From NCBI GenBank assembly GCA_036012725.1, contig DASCPW010000069.1, positions 1 through 34,842 on the forward strand: a stretch of 34,842 nt of DNA, written 5' to 3'. Shown here piece after piece: positions 18,001-24,347 of this stretch. A program made the translations under genes and the position numbers. Position 1 is the stretch's first letter. Every line of letters starts with the position of its first letter. The stretch comes from GCA-2686765 sp036012725 (GTDB taxonomy: Bacteria > Pseudomonadota > Alphaproteobacteria > Rhodospirillales > 2-02-FULL-58-16). A model generated the notes under the pieces. The model worked only from the letters and a program-made list of their open reading frames with translations. It was not told the DNA's origin and ran no database searches.

Positions 18001-18915
18001 CCCGCGAAGATCAGGGATACGGCGCTAACTTACGGCCGCGCAAAGCGGGGGATGATTCTGTGGGGCATGGGAATCACCCAGCATATGGCCGGCGTCGACG
18101 GCGCCTATGGGCTTGTCAACCTTTCCCTCATGACCGGCCACATTGGACGGCCCGGCACGGGCCTGATACCGCTTCGCGGACAGAATAACGTTCAAGGCGC
18201 CAGCGACATGGGCCTTCCCAACGCATTCCCAGGATATCAGAAGGTCGCCAATCCGGAGGTTAGAAAGAAATTCTCCTCTGGATGGAGTGTCGAGGTTCCG
18301 GACAAGCCCGGACTGACGGTGGTTGAAATGGAGAATGCCGCCTATGACGGCGGCATCAAGGCGCTTTATGTCCAGGGCGAGAACCCCATGCTGAGCAGTC
18401 CCGACATCGACCACGTAAAGAAGGGGCTGGAGAAATTGGAGCTTCTTGTCGTGCAAGACATTTTTATGTCGGAAACGGCGGAGCTTGCCGATGTCGTCCT
18501 GCCGGTCCGGTCGTTTGCCGAAAAAGACGGAACGTTTACCAATACCGAACGACGCGTGCAGTTGATCCGGCCGGCTATCCCGCCGATTGGCGAAACACGC
18601 GCCGACTGGGATGTCGTCTGTGAAGTCTCCACTAAGATGGGCTATGCGATGACGTTTGAAAATTCCGCCACAATCATGGAGGAACTGGCCGGTTTGGTAC
18701 CCCAATACGCCGGCATCAGGCACAACCGCCTCGGCAACAATGACCTGTTGTGGCCGGTCCTGGATACCGATCACCCTGGAACCAGGGTGCTTTATAGCGA
18801 AACATTCCCCAGGGGCTTGGGCCGCTTTACGGTCATCGAGCAAGACGCGCGCGGCGAATTGCCCGAGGACAAGTTCCCCATGCTGTTGTCGACGGGACGC
18901 ATGCTCGAGCACTAG
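15061..18915 (+). CDS. GltD-like/formate dehydrogenase alpha fusion, ended by an in-frame amber codon
   Basis: A 1284-residue open frame combining two enzymes. Residues 5-85 are a 2Fe-2S ferredoxin domain (Cys40, 51, 54, 68). Cysteines at 104-112 and 151-159, an FAD motif (VAVIGSGPAGLSASYYLALDG from about 201) and an NAD(P) motif (VAVIGGGFTAADAA) form a glutamate-synthase-small-subunit-like flavoprotein. Ferredoxin-type clusters follow (CIKCHNCINVC, CNNCGQCISACP). From Cys716 (CAYCGVGC) comes a formate dehydrogenase domain binding one 4Fe-4S and bis-guanylated molybdopterin, with catalytic Cys845-His846 in the position of selenocysteine in FdhF. It should pass electrons from formate to NAD(P)+ within one chain. 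The frame stops at TAG (codon 1285) inside LEH-TAG-HTGTM, where relatives have Trp. It heads a Mo/W gene block. Confidence 0.9.
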   Translation: MNDETEIIQLTINGQNATTIKDQTIFDAAAAADISIPELCSDPRTKPSDRCEMCAVEIDGIAETILSCNTAAASGMIVNTESKALTKKRQAILDNYLSDHNAYCLPPCQYACPADIDVAGYLELIANGENVGATMLIKERLPLPGILGRVCPAPCETVCRRAQIDGEPVAICWLKRYAADKAAEAGEKTQPDPAPDSGKSVAVIGSGPAGLSASYYLALDGHKVTIYETHEHAGGMLRYGIPPYRLPKEVLDKEINDILSLGVTLKTGTSLGGNFSISSLLDGGEDAVFLGIGASISKEARVKGERSEGVYSAIEFLNEVNRSKRTKIGNRVAVIGGGFTAADAARTARRLGSRHVSLVYRRGRKEMPASPLEIHECEVEGVVLELLTAPVAIKPAGDGSLIMTCQRMELGEPDDSGRRRPQPVEDSDFNLEVDNILLAIGQDVDMPGTREDMSLTGWGSIEVDGPTMMTSIPKVFAAGDCETGAATVVEAVGGGRRAAKAISAFLEGKGQREIADIVAVEKPKFFDIGAKSKFNYQRAEMPVVPGDVRNDTFGVEVRTASLGADDATGAFREVDEGFTEEQAVAEALRCLQCVCQAAGSCKLQENSILYNAGTKKFKGTDDMLQLTSFPFFVLDMEKCIKCHNCINVCKEVQHRDVYAVGGDEYPVLVSGTNDYRDTECNNCGQCISACPTGALKDITDVGIKRSAVRKKVPTICAYCGVGCSLNLEVEDGKVVAVSNSFESEANNGNLCVKGRFGFDFINHIDRLTTPLLRKGGKGSPLEPVSWDEATTYVADKLNQIKEEHGPNAIAGLNSSKATNEENYVFQRFMRAAIGTNNVDHCARLCHVASAVALDQSIGSSAPTATTRDISEADAIIIIGSNTTETHPVISGAALAARYERDASIIVIDPRRIEMVDHSNIWLRPNAGTNVAVLNAIAKVILDEGLADEAFIASRTEGFEDFKTSLEGYSPEMVEAVTGIDPAKIRDTALTYGRAKRGMILWGMGITQHMAGVDGAYGLVNLSLMTGHIGRPGTGLIPLRGQNNVQGASDMGLPNAFPGYQKVANPEVRKKFSSGWSVEVPDKPGLTVVEMENAAYDGGIKALYVQGENPMLSSPDIDHVKKGLEKLELLVVQDIFMSETAELADVVLPVRSFAEKDGTFTNTERRVQLIRPAIPPIGETRADWDVVCEVSTKMGYAMTFENSATIMEELAGLVPQYAGIRHNRLGNNDLLWPVLDTDHPGTRVLYSETFPRGLGRFTVIEQDARGELPEDKFPMLLSTGRMLEH

Positions 18916-18927
18916 CATACTGGAACC

Positions 18928-19224
18928 ATGAGCCGGCGGGCCAAAGGACTCGACCGCCTGATTCCCGAAGCCGGGCTTGAGATGAACGCCATCGATATCA
19001 AACGCTTCAATTTTAACGACGGCGAGACCGTGCGCCTAACCACGAAGCGAGGTTCGGTCGATGTGAAGATCTCCGAGAGCGATTTGCCGCCGGAGGGCGT
19101 CATGTTCCTACCTTTCCATTTCACGGAATCGCCAGCCAACAGGCTGACCAGCAGCGTTATGGATCCGGTATCCAAGACACCGATCTACAAGACCTCCGCT
19201 GCACGGATAGAAAAGATAAATTAA
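18928..19224 (+). pseudogene. C-terminal part of the formate dehydrogenase fusion, cut off by TAG
   Basis: This continues the dehydrogenase in exactly the same frame: after the TAG at 18913-18915 come His-Thr-Gly-Thr and then Met-Ser-Arg-Arg at 18928. The segment is the molybdopterin-dinucleotide-binding C-terminal domain (EMNAIDIKRFNFNDGETVRL, then the FPFHFTE-like FLPFHFTESPANRLT and ending shortly after PIYK). Without it the enzyme would lack part of its cofactor pocket. The full gene would be 15061-19224, 1387 residues. No ribosome-binding site precedes the ATG at 18928, so separate translation is unlikely. A single base (TGG to TAG) explains the break. Confidence 0.88.
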
Positions 19225-19229
19225 TTTGC

Positions 19230-19607
19230 CTAGCTCTCGACCGTTGGGTCGGCCATCAATTTGGCGAAAGCGGCAACTTCATCGCTGACGCAGGCCTCGG
19301 CCTTGGCCTCCATCTCCCGGTAGCGCGACAGGACTTCCCGGCCCAAGGGCGTCACCTTGGCGCCGCCGCCGCCGGCGCCACCGGTGGAGGTGGCCACAAG
19401 ATTGCCGTCAAAACAGCGGTTCATGGTCGCCACCAACATCCATGCCCGGCGGTAGGACATGCCCATCTGCCTGGACGCCGCCGAAATCAAACCATGGGAG
19501 ATAATGGCTTGCAGCAAATCCACCTTGCCGGAACCAAGAGCGGTGGCCGATCCGATAAGGATTCGAACCCGAGGCCGTATTTTGCGAAACCGAGTGGCCT
19601 GTATCAT
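19230..19607 (-). CDS. ModE-type DNA-binding protein (HTH domain only)
   Basis: A 125-residue winged-helix protein like the N-terminal half of ModE, the molybdate-responsive regulator. LGSGKVDLLQAIISHGLISAASRQMGMSYRRAWML is the ModE helix-turn-helix, and the Gly-rich wing (STGGAGGGGAKVTPLGREVL) is characteristic. The C-terminal molybdate-binding (Mop/TOBE) domains of full ModE are absent, as in many alphaproteobacterial short forms. It lies tail to tail with the formate dehydrogenase fusion (about 5 bases between stops) and upstream of mobA and the tungstate transporter, so it probably regulates this block. How it would sense oxyanion without a Mop domain is unclear. Confidence 0.88.
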   Translation of the reverse strand: MIQATRFRKIRPRVRILIGSATALGSGKVDLLQAIISHGLISAASRQMGMSYRRAWMLVATMNRCFDGNLVATSTGGAGGGGAKVTPLGREVLSRYREMEAKAEACVSDEVAAFAKLMADPTVES

Positions 19608-19780
19608 CTAAATTGCATCCCCTTTTACTCATCAAAGGGTTGATGGATGGGGATGTCAATATCCGGACTGGCCCCAGGTAGCGAGTGTCCGGGCACTTGA
19701 TATAAATCAATTACACATCCCGCCATATATGCCATGCTGAATTTCTGCTGAACATTTGATGAAAGGCCATCGACACCCGC

Positions 19781-19879
19781 TTTTTTAAAAAAATAGGCCG
19801 CCGCCGCGGTTCTCCCTGACACGCACCCCTCCCCCCCTTGGTGTTTGTGCCGAGAAACCAGCGGTGGCGGTTTTTTTTG
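19781..19879. terminator. Bidirectional terminator candidate downstream of mobA
   Basis: An imperfect long inverted repeat: CCGCCGCGGTTCTC (19801-19814) pairs with GAGAAACCAGCGGTGGCGG (19852-19870) around a loop of about 37 nt. It is followed on the plus strand by eight T (19871-19878), and on the minus strand by CCTATTTTTTT (19783-19793). It lies just beyond the mobA stop on the minus strand, where it would end mobA transcription, and could also stop plus-strand read-through. The rest of 19608-19800 holds no gene. Confidence 0.55.
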
Positions 19880-19880
19880 C

Positions 19881-20519
19881 CTATTTTTGGCCGGGAAGCC
19901 GCTCCGCCTCGGCCAGATCCCCAGGGCTGTTGATGTTGAAAAAAGGATCGCGGGGGTGGCAGGCAAAATTGACCTGAACGAGCCGATAACGCGCCGTCCA
20001 GACATCGATTTTGCGCAGCCCTTCCTCAACCACCGCTCGCCTCAGTGCGCCGCGAAGCCGTAGCGGCCATAAGGCAAAAACCGGATGCGCCCGGCCAGCC
20101 GATTTGGCGCAGGCCATGTCGGCGCCTTCGGCCTCGGCCGCCGCCGCCAGGCGCGACACTAAATCATTGGGAATCAAAGGCGCGTCGGTTGCGAAAGAAG
20201 CCATCCAGATGCTGTCGGCAAGGTTTTCCGCGACCCATTCAAGGCCGGTGAGAATCCCCGCCAAAGGCCCGGCAAAATTGTCGAGCGCTCCCCCGTAAGT
20301 GACATCGGCCACCACCGGCAGGCGATAAGAAGAAAACCGTGACGGATCGCCGCCGGCATTGATGATCAGGGTGGAAACCTGAGGCCGCGCCCGGTCAATG
20401 GCATGTTGCAACAGCGGCCGCCCGGCCAGTGGCAAAAGGCATTTATCGCCGCCGCCCATGCGCCTGGCCAACCCGCCGGCGAGAAGAACGCCGGCAAGAG
20501 GTTTGGAAACCTTGCTCAC
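19881..20519 (-). CDS. mobA: Molybdenum cofactor guanylyltransferase
   Basis: About 212 residues. MobA joins GMP from GTP to molybdopterin to give the guanine dinucleotide form of the cofactor needed by DMSO-reductase-family enzymes such as the formate dehydrogenase in this window. The nucleotide-binding opening LAGGLARRMGGGDKCLLPLAG (from about residue 13) is the family signature, with Lys26. ATDAPLIPNDLV is the metal-binding Asp segment (TD.P), and the C-terminal FFNINSPGDL is also characteristic. GTG 20519 is taken as the start because AAAGGA lies just upstream; an in-frame TTG at 20564 has poorer context. It is divergent from the tungstate permease gene. Confidence 0.92.
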   Translation of the reverse strand: MSKVSKPLAGVLLAGGLARRMGGGDKCLLPLAGRPLLQHAIDRARPQVSTLIINAGGDPSRFSSYRLPVVADVTYGGALDNFAGPLAGILTGLEWVAENLADSIWMASFATDAPLIPNDLVSRLAAAAEAEGADMACAKSAGRAHPVFALWPLRLRGALRRAVVEEGLRKIDVWTARYRLVQVNFACHPRDPFFNINSPGDLAEAERLPGQK

Positions 20520-20738
20520 CCCAATCCTTTTCTTATACCGATCAGCCACACCCCCCAGGAACAACTGAAACTATGGGGGTTCCGGGACGCGACTACAAGC
20601 CGGCGAAAGAACAATTGCCTCGGCCTCCGTGTCGGCCTTGGGTTTATGGATTGCATAAAAACTGTTATTATTGACAAATATTCCCGCCCAAACCGGTCAG
20701 GCCACTCACGGCCGCGGAGAATTGCGAAGGAAACGGCC

Positions 20739-21443
20739 ATGCCCGAATTCGGCGCCGCTTTTGCCGAAGCTTTGTCGCTGGTTATCAGCCTCGATGGCGA
20801 TCTTGCCGAAATTGTCTGGCTCTCCCTGGAAGTAAGCTTGGCGGCGGTGTTCCTGGCGACGATTATCGGCATGCCCCTGGGCGCGGCCGTCGCCCTGTTC
20901 CGTTTCCCAGGGCGCAAGGTGGTGATCGTCGGGCTCAACGCCCTGATGGGCCTGCCGCCGGTGGTTGTCGGCCTGATCGTCTATTTGGCTCTGTCAAGGG
21001 CCGGGCCGTTCGGCGTTTTCGGGCTGCTGTTCACCCCCGCCGCCTTGATCGTCGCCCAGGTCCCGCTAGTCGTCCCCATCATCGCGGCGCTGACCCGCCA
21101 GGTGGTCGAGGATCTATGGGCGGAATATTCCGACCAGCTGCGCTCGTTCGGCGCCGGGCCGGGGCGGGCCTTGACGGCGCTTTTGTGGGATGGGCGCTTC
21201 GCCTTGTTGACGGCGGTTCTGGCCGGGTTTGGCCGGGCCTCGTCGGAAGTCGGCGCAGTGATGATTGTCGGAGGCAATATCGACCACGTCACCCGGGTGA
21301 TGACCACCGCCATCGCACTCGAGGTCAGCAAGGGCGACTTGGCGTTGGCTCTCGGTCTCGGCGTCATCCTCATGGTGCTGTCGCTGATCGTCAACGGGGC
21401 GGCGTTCCTGATCAAGGACATGGTGGAAACGCGCTATGGGTGA
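20739..21443 (+). CDS. tupB: Tungstate-type ABC transporter permease
   Basis: About 234 residues with five to six hydrophobic segments. The permease of an ATP-driven oxyanion importer in the inner membrane. The cytoplasmic EAA-like loop (LWAEYSDQLRSFGAGPGRAL, then LWDGRFALLTAVLAGFGRASSEVGAVMIVGGNI) is that of TupB/WtpB-like proteins, and ALMGLPPVVVGLIVYLALSRAGPFG is characteristic of the Tup group. GAAGGAAA gives a strong ribosome-binding site for the ATG at 20739; the open frame extends upstream to 20403 but that part overlaps mobA and is not protein-like. The ATPase gene overlaps it by 8 bases, so the three tup genes form one operon. Confidence 0.92.
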   Translation: MPEFGAAFAEALSLVISLDGDLAEIVWLSLEVSLAAVFLATIIGMPLGAAVALFRFPGRKVVIVGLNALMGLPPVVVGLIVYLALSRAGPFGVFGLLFTPAALIVAQVPLVVPIIAALTRQVVEDLWAEYSDQLRSFGAGPGRALTALLWDGRFALLTAVLAGFGRASSEVGAVMIVGGNIDHVTRVMTTAIALEVSKGDLALALGLGVILMVLSLIVNGAAFLIKDMVETRYG

Positions 21444-22194
21444 GGGCCCCTCCATTTTGCCCTTGGAACTCGACAATGTTTCCTTCGAGGCTGGCGGAAA
21501 ACGCCTGATCAAGGACCTTTCCCACACTTTCGAGACGACGCTCAGTACCGTTATAATTGGCCCCAACGGGGCCGGCAAAAGCCTGCTTTTGCGCCTCTGC
21601 CACGGCCTCATCGGGGCCAGCGCCGGGCGGATCGTCTGGCACGGCGCCGGCGGCCGGGATCCGGCCCCCTATCAGGGCATGGTTTTTCAACGGCCAATCA
21701 TGCTCAGGCGATCGGTCGCCGCTAACGTCGATTATGCCCTCGCCTTGCGAGGTATCCGGCGCCGGCAAAGGCCGGCCCTCGTCGAGGAAGCGCTTGCCCA
21801 TACCGGATTGAAGCGCTTCGCCCGCCAGCCGGCGCGCCTCCTTTCCTTCGGCGAACAGCAAAAACTGGCGCTGGCGCGGGTGTGGGCGCTCAAGCCCCAG
21901 GTCCTGTTCCTCGACGAGCCGACGGCCAGCCTCGATCCGACGGCGACCCACACGGTCGAGGAAATCATCGCCGCCTTTCGCGCCGCCGGCACGCGGATCG
22001 TGCTAACCACCCATGACCTGGGCCAAACGCGGCGCCTGGCCGACGAGGTCCTGTTTCTGCACCGTGGGCGGTTGCTGGAAAAGGCACCGGCGGCCCGCTT
22101 CTTTGAAAAGCCCGAAAACGATCTGGCCGAAGCTTTTATCAAAGGTAAGCTTCTATGGTGGCGGCGCGGTATCGACAGACGCCAGGAACCATGA
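21436..22194 (+). CDS. tupC: Tungstate-type ABC transporter ATP-binding protein
   Basis: A 252-residue ATPase driving oxyanion import. Walker A is GPNGAGKS (residues 42-49), the Q-loop is in MVFQRP, the signature is LLSFGEQQKLALAR (the usual LSGGQ is changed to LSFGEQQ, a variant known in this subfamily), Walker B is VLFLDEPTASLD and the switch His is in LTTHDLGQTRRLADE. It overlaps the permease by 8 bases and the binding-protein gene by 4 (ATGA), indicating translational coupling. It lacks the C-terminal TOBE domain of ModC, which together with the binding-protein motif favours tungstate over molybdate. Confidence 0.92.
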   Translation: MGEGPSILPLELDNVSFEAGGKRLIKDLSHTFETTLSTVIIGPNGAGKSLLLRLCHGLIGASAGRIVWHGAGGRDPAPYQGMVFQRPIMLRRSVAANVDYALALRGIRRRQRPALVEEALAHTGLKRFARQPARLLSFGEQQKLALARVWALKPQVLFLDEPTASLDPTATHTVEEIIAAFRAAGTRIVLTTHDLGQTRRLADEVLFLHRGRLLEKAPAARFFEKPENDLAEAFIKGKLLWWRRGIDRRQEP

Positions 22195-23045
22195 TCCGAC
22201 TGATGATCCGCTTTTGGCTGGCGGCGGTCGTGGCCTGCATCTGGCTCGTCCAGGCCGGGGCCGGCGACGGAAAGGCCTTCATCACCGTCGCCTCGACCAC
22301 CTCGACCCAGAACTCGGGGTTCTTTGCCCATATTTTGCCCCTGTTCCGGAAAAATACCGGCATCCAGGTCCGCGTCGTCGCCGTTGGCACCGGCCAAGCC
22401 CTGCGCCTGGCCCGCCGGGGCGACGCCGATGTGCTCTTCGTCCACCACAGGCCGTCGGAGGAAAAGTTCGTCGCCGCCGGTTTCGGGGTGAGGCGCCACG
22501 ACGTCATGGTCAACGACTTTGTCATCGTCGGCCCCGCCGGCGACCCGGCCGGCATCGGCGGCTTAACGGACGCGGCGAAGGCCCTGGAGAAAATCGCCAC
22601 CCAACCTGCGCCTTTCATTTCCAGGGGCGACGACAGCGGCACCCACAAGAAAGAACAGGAGCTTTGGCGGGCGGCGGGGATCAACGTCCGGCTGGCTTCC
22701 GGGACGTGGTACCGGGAAAGCGGATCGGGTATGGGGGCGACGTTGAACACCGCCGCCGCCATGGGCGCCTATACGCTGACCGACCGGGGCACCTGGCTCG
22801 GCTTCAAGAACAAGGCGGGGATGCGGGTGCTCTTCGAAGGCGGCCGGCGCCTTCTCAATCCCTATGGCGTCATCCTGGTCGATCCGGCCCGCCATCCGCA
22901 GGTCAAAGCCAAGCTTAGCAAGACCTTTATCGATTGGCTGATCTCGACGCAAGGCCAGGCCGCCATCGCCGCCTTCCGGATCGGCGGCCAGCCTGCGTTC
23001 CGGCCGAACGCCGCCCCGGCGGGTGCTATCCGCCCTACTCCTTGA
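22191..23045 (+). CDS. tupA: Tungstate-type substrate-binding protein
   Basis: About 284 residues. A periplasmic oxyanion receptor. A signal peptide is expected at residues 1-24 (IRFWLAAVVACIWLVQAGAG). The mature N-terminus has ASTTSTQNSGFFAHILP, the TTSTQ(D/N)SG motif of TupA proteins that bind tungstate with very high affinity. GTGQALRLARRGDADVLFVHHR and FISRGDDSGTHKKE (anion-binding Ser/Arg/Thr) agree with the family. The ATG at 22191 overlaps the ATPase stop (ATGA), which is preferred over the in-frame upstream start at 22155. Tungstate is the predicted ligand; molybdate cannot be excluded from sequence alone. Confidence 0.93.
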   Translation: MIRLMIRFWLAAVVACIWLVQAGAGDGKAFITVASTTSTQNSGFFAHILPLFRKNTGIQVRVVAVGTGQALRLARRGDADVLFVHHRPSEEKFVAAGFGVRRHDVMVNDFVIVGPAGDPAGIGGLTDAAKALEKIATQPAPFISRGDDSGTHKKEQELWRAAGINVRLASGTWYRESGSGMGATLNTAAAMGAYTLTDRGTWLGFKNKAGMRVLFEGGRRLLNPYGVILVDPARHPQVKAKLSKTFIDWLISTQGQAAIAAFRIGGQPAFRPNAAPAGAIRPTP

Positions 23046-23160
23046 AACGCCTTGGGCGGCGGCCCTGGTCCGCAGCGGGGGCTCCGTCACATCCGGGTTT
23101 AGCCATTTCCGGAAGTTCATGATGGTGGTGGGTAGCTGAGCGTTGGGGGCTTTTTAATAG

Positions 23161-23394
23161 GAAGTGACTCTGGAAGGCAACAACGCGGATTAGGAAGGCA
23201 GCCTGAAAGCCGCGCGGTTGCTGCTGAACCATGGCGCGGACGTGAATGCCAAGGACGGCGAAGGAAAAACACCGATTGACAACGCCTCTATGGGGGCCTT
23301 CTACCGGGAATATTACCAGCAGCAAGTAGGCAGCATCGAATCCGATAAGATTTCCCCCCTCCTTGAGCAGGCCGGCAGCGTGAGTACTGAATAG
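23161..23394 (+). pseudogene. Ankyrin-repeat remnant in the 23046-23547 gap
   Basis: Between the tup operon and the next gene lie about 500 bases with no intact gene. From 23194 to a TAG at 23392-23394 one frame reads EGSLKAARLLLNHGADVNAK followed by DGEGKTPIDNA, an unmistakable ankyrin repeat with its terminal helix and a short tail of about 35 residues. The frame is closed upstream by TAG at 23191-23193 and 23158-23160, and no ATG with a ribosome-binding site precedes the repeat. It is therefore the last repeat of a decayed ankyrin protein. The bases 23395-23547 hold nothing recognisable. Confidence 0.7.
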
Positions 23395-23547
23395 ACGGCC
23401 CCGCCATCCGCCGGTCCGCCGGAATGCCCCCTTCGGGTCCACAAGCGGCACTCCGAGTCGGGGCCTCCAAAGATCCGCTTTGCGGCAAGAGCAGACCCTC
23501 GGTTTTTGAGTGCACAGCCTTGAGCGCATCTCAAACTGAGATTTGCC

Positions 23548-24129
23548 CTAGACACGCCCGAAGAGGCAAGCCATGGTTTTGTCGGCTCTGCCGAGGCGGC
23601 GGTCCAGGAACCGCCGCGTCCTTTCCTGATCCGGGGTCCCGTCACAGGCCCAGACCACCAGGGTCGCCAGGAAAATGGCGGTCAAGCTGATTTCCTCGAC
23701 CTGGCGGCGGCGCCCGCCGGCGTCGAGACCGGCGGCGTCGCGCAGCCATTGGATCAGACGCGACAGGTTGAAGATCATCGGCGCCCAATGGTGGGGATGC
23801 GGCGGATACATCTTGACGGCCAGCATTTGCCCGGTCACCCGGCGGTGGCCGGCGAGGCCGTCGAACCAGCCCAACAACAAAATACGCAACCGTTCACGGG
23901 TCTCGCAAGCGGCAAAATTTTTATCCCTGGACGCCAGCATGGCGTCTAGGCCACGGCCGAGCCAGGCATCGGCGACGGCGTCCAGATCGCGGAAATGACC
24001 ATGTAGGCCGGCAAGCGGGATATTCAGTTTTTCCGCCACCTGACACAGGCGCACACCTTCCCAACCATTCTCCTCGGCTATATGGAGAGCGGCGTCAACG
24101 ATGCGGGTTTTAATATCTTTTTGCGCCAT
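23548..24129 (-). CDS. TetR-like protein
   Basis: About 193 residues. The N-terminus is a TetR-type three-helix DNA-binding domain (TRIVDAALHIAEENGWEGVRL, then VAEKLNIPLAGLHGHFRDLDAVADAWL). The C-terminal domain is helical, with PPHPHHWAPMIFNLSRLIQWL and a final block (AIFLATLVVWACDGTPDQERTRRFLDRRL) that recalls COQ9-like alphaproteobacterial proteins of TetR fold. It could thus be either a regulator or a lipid-binding COQ9 relative. The ATG at 24129 was chosen as the conventional start of the domain; the open frame extends to 24273. It is divergent from moaA, with about 220 bases between them. Confidence 0.75.
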   Translation of the reverse strand: MAQKDIKTRIVDAALHIAEENGWEGVRLCQVAEKLNIPLAGLHGHFRDLDAVADAWLGRGLDAMLASRDKNFAACETRERLRILLLGWFDGLAGHRRVTGQMLAVKMYPPHPHHWAPMIFNLSRLIQWLRDAAGLDAGGRRRQVEEISLTAIFLATLVVWACDGTPDQERTRRFLDRRLGRADKTMACLFGRV

Positions 24130-24347
24130 AATGCCGTCAGAATCCTCGCTCTTTCCGAGATCATTACGAGAGACCGCCCATCCCCCTCTTGAGCTCTCGC
24201 AGTATAGTACATGTCTTGGATTACCACCACAAAAGTTAGGGACGACATTTCCGCTATTCGCCGCTATCCTCATTGAGCGTTATATACGGACGAACGCAAC
24301 ACCAAGAATTCCGGGCGCGGTTGCAGAGAGAAGAACGAGCACTAGTC

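Noticed and set aside
18913..18915. TAG as pyrrolysine or a reassigned codon in the dehydrogenase
   Set aside because: The family has Trp here, one base away (TGG). Intact genes in the window, such as the sulfotransferase and the RND pump, end in TAG. Pyrrolysine occurs in methylamine methyltransferases, not at this site.
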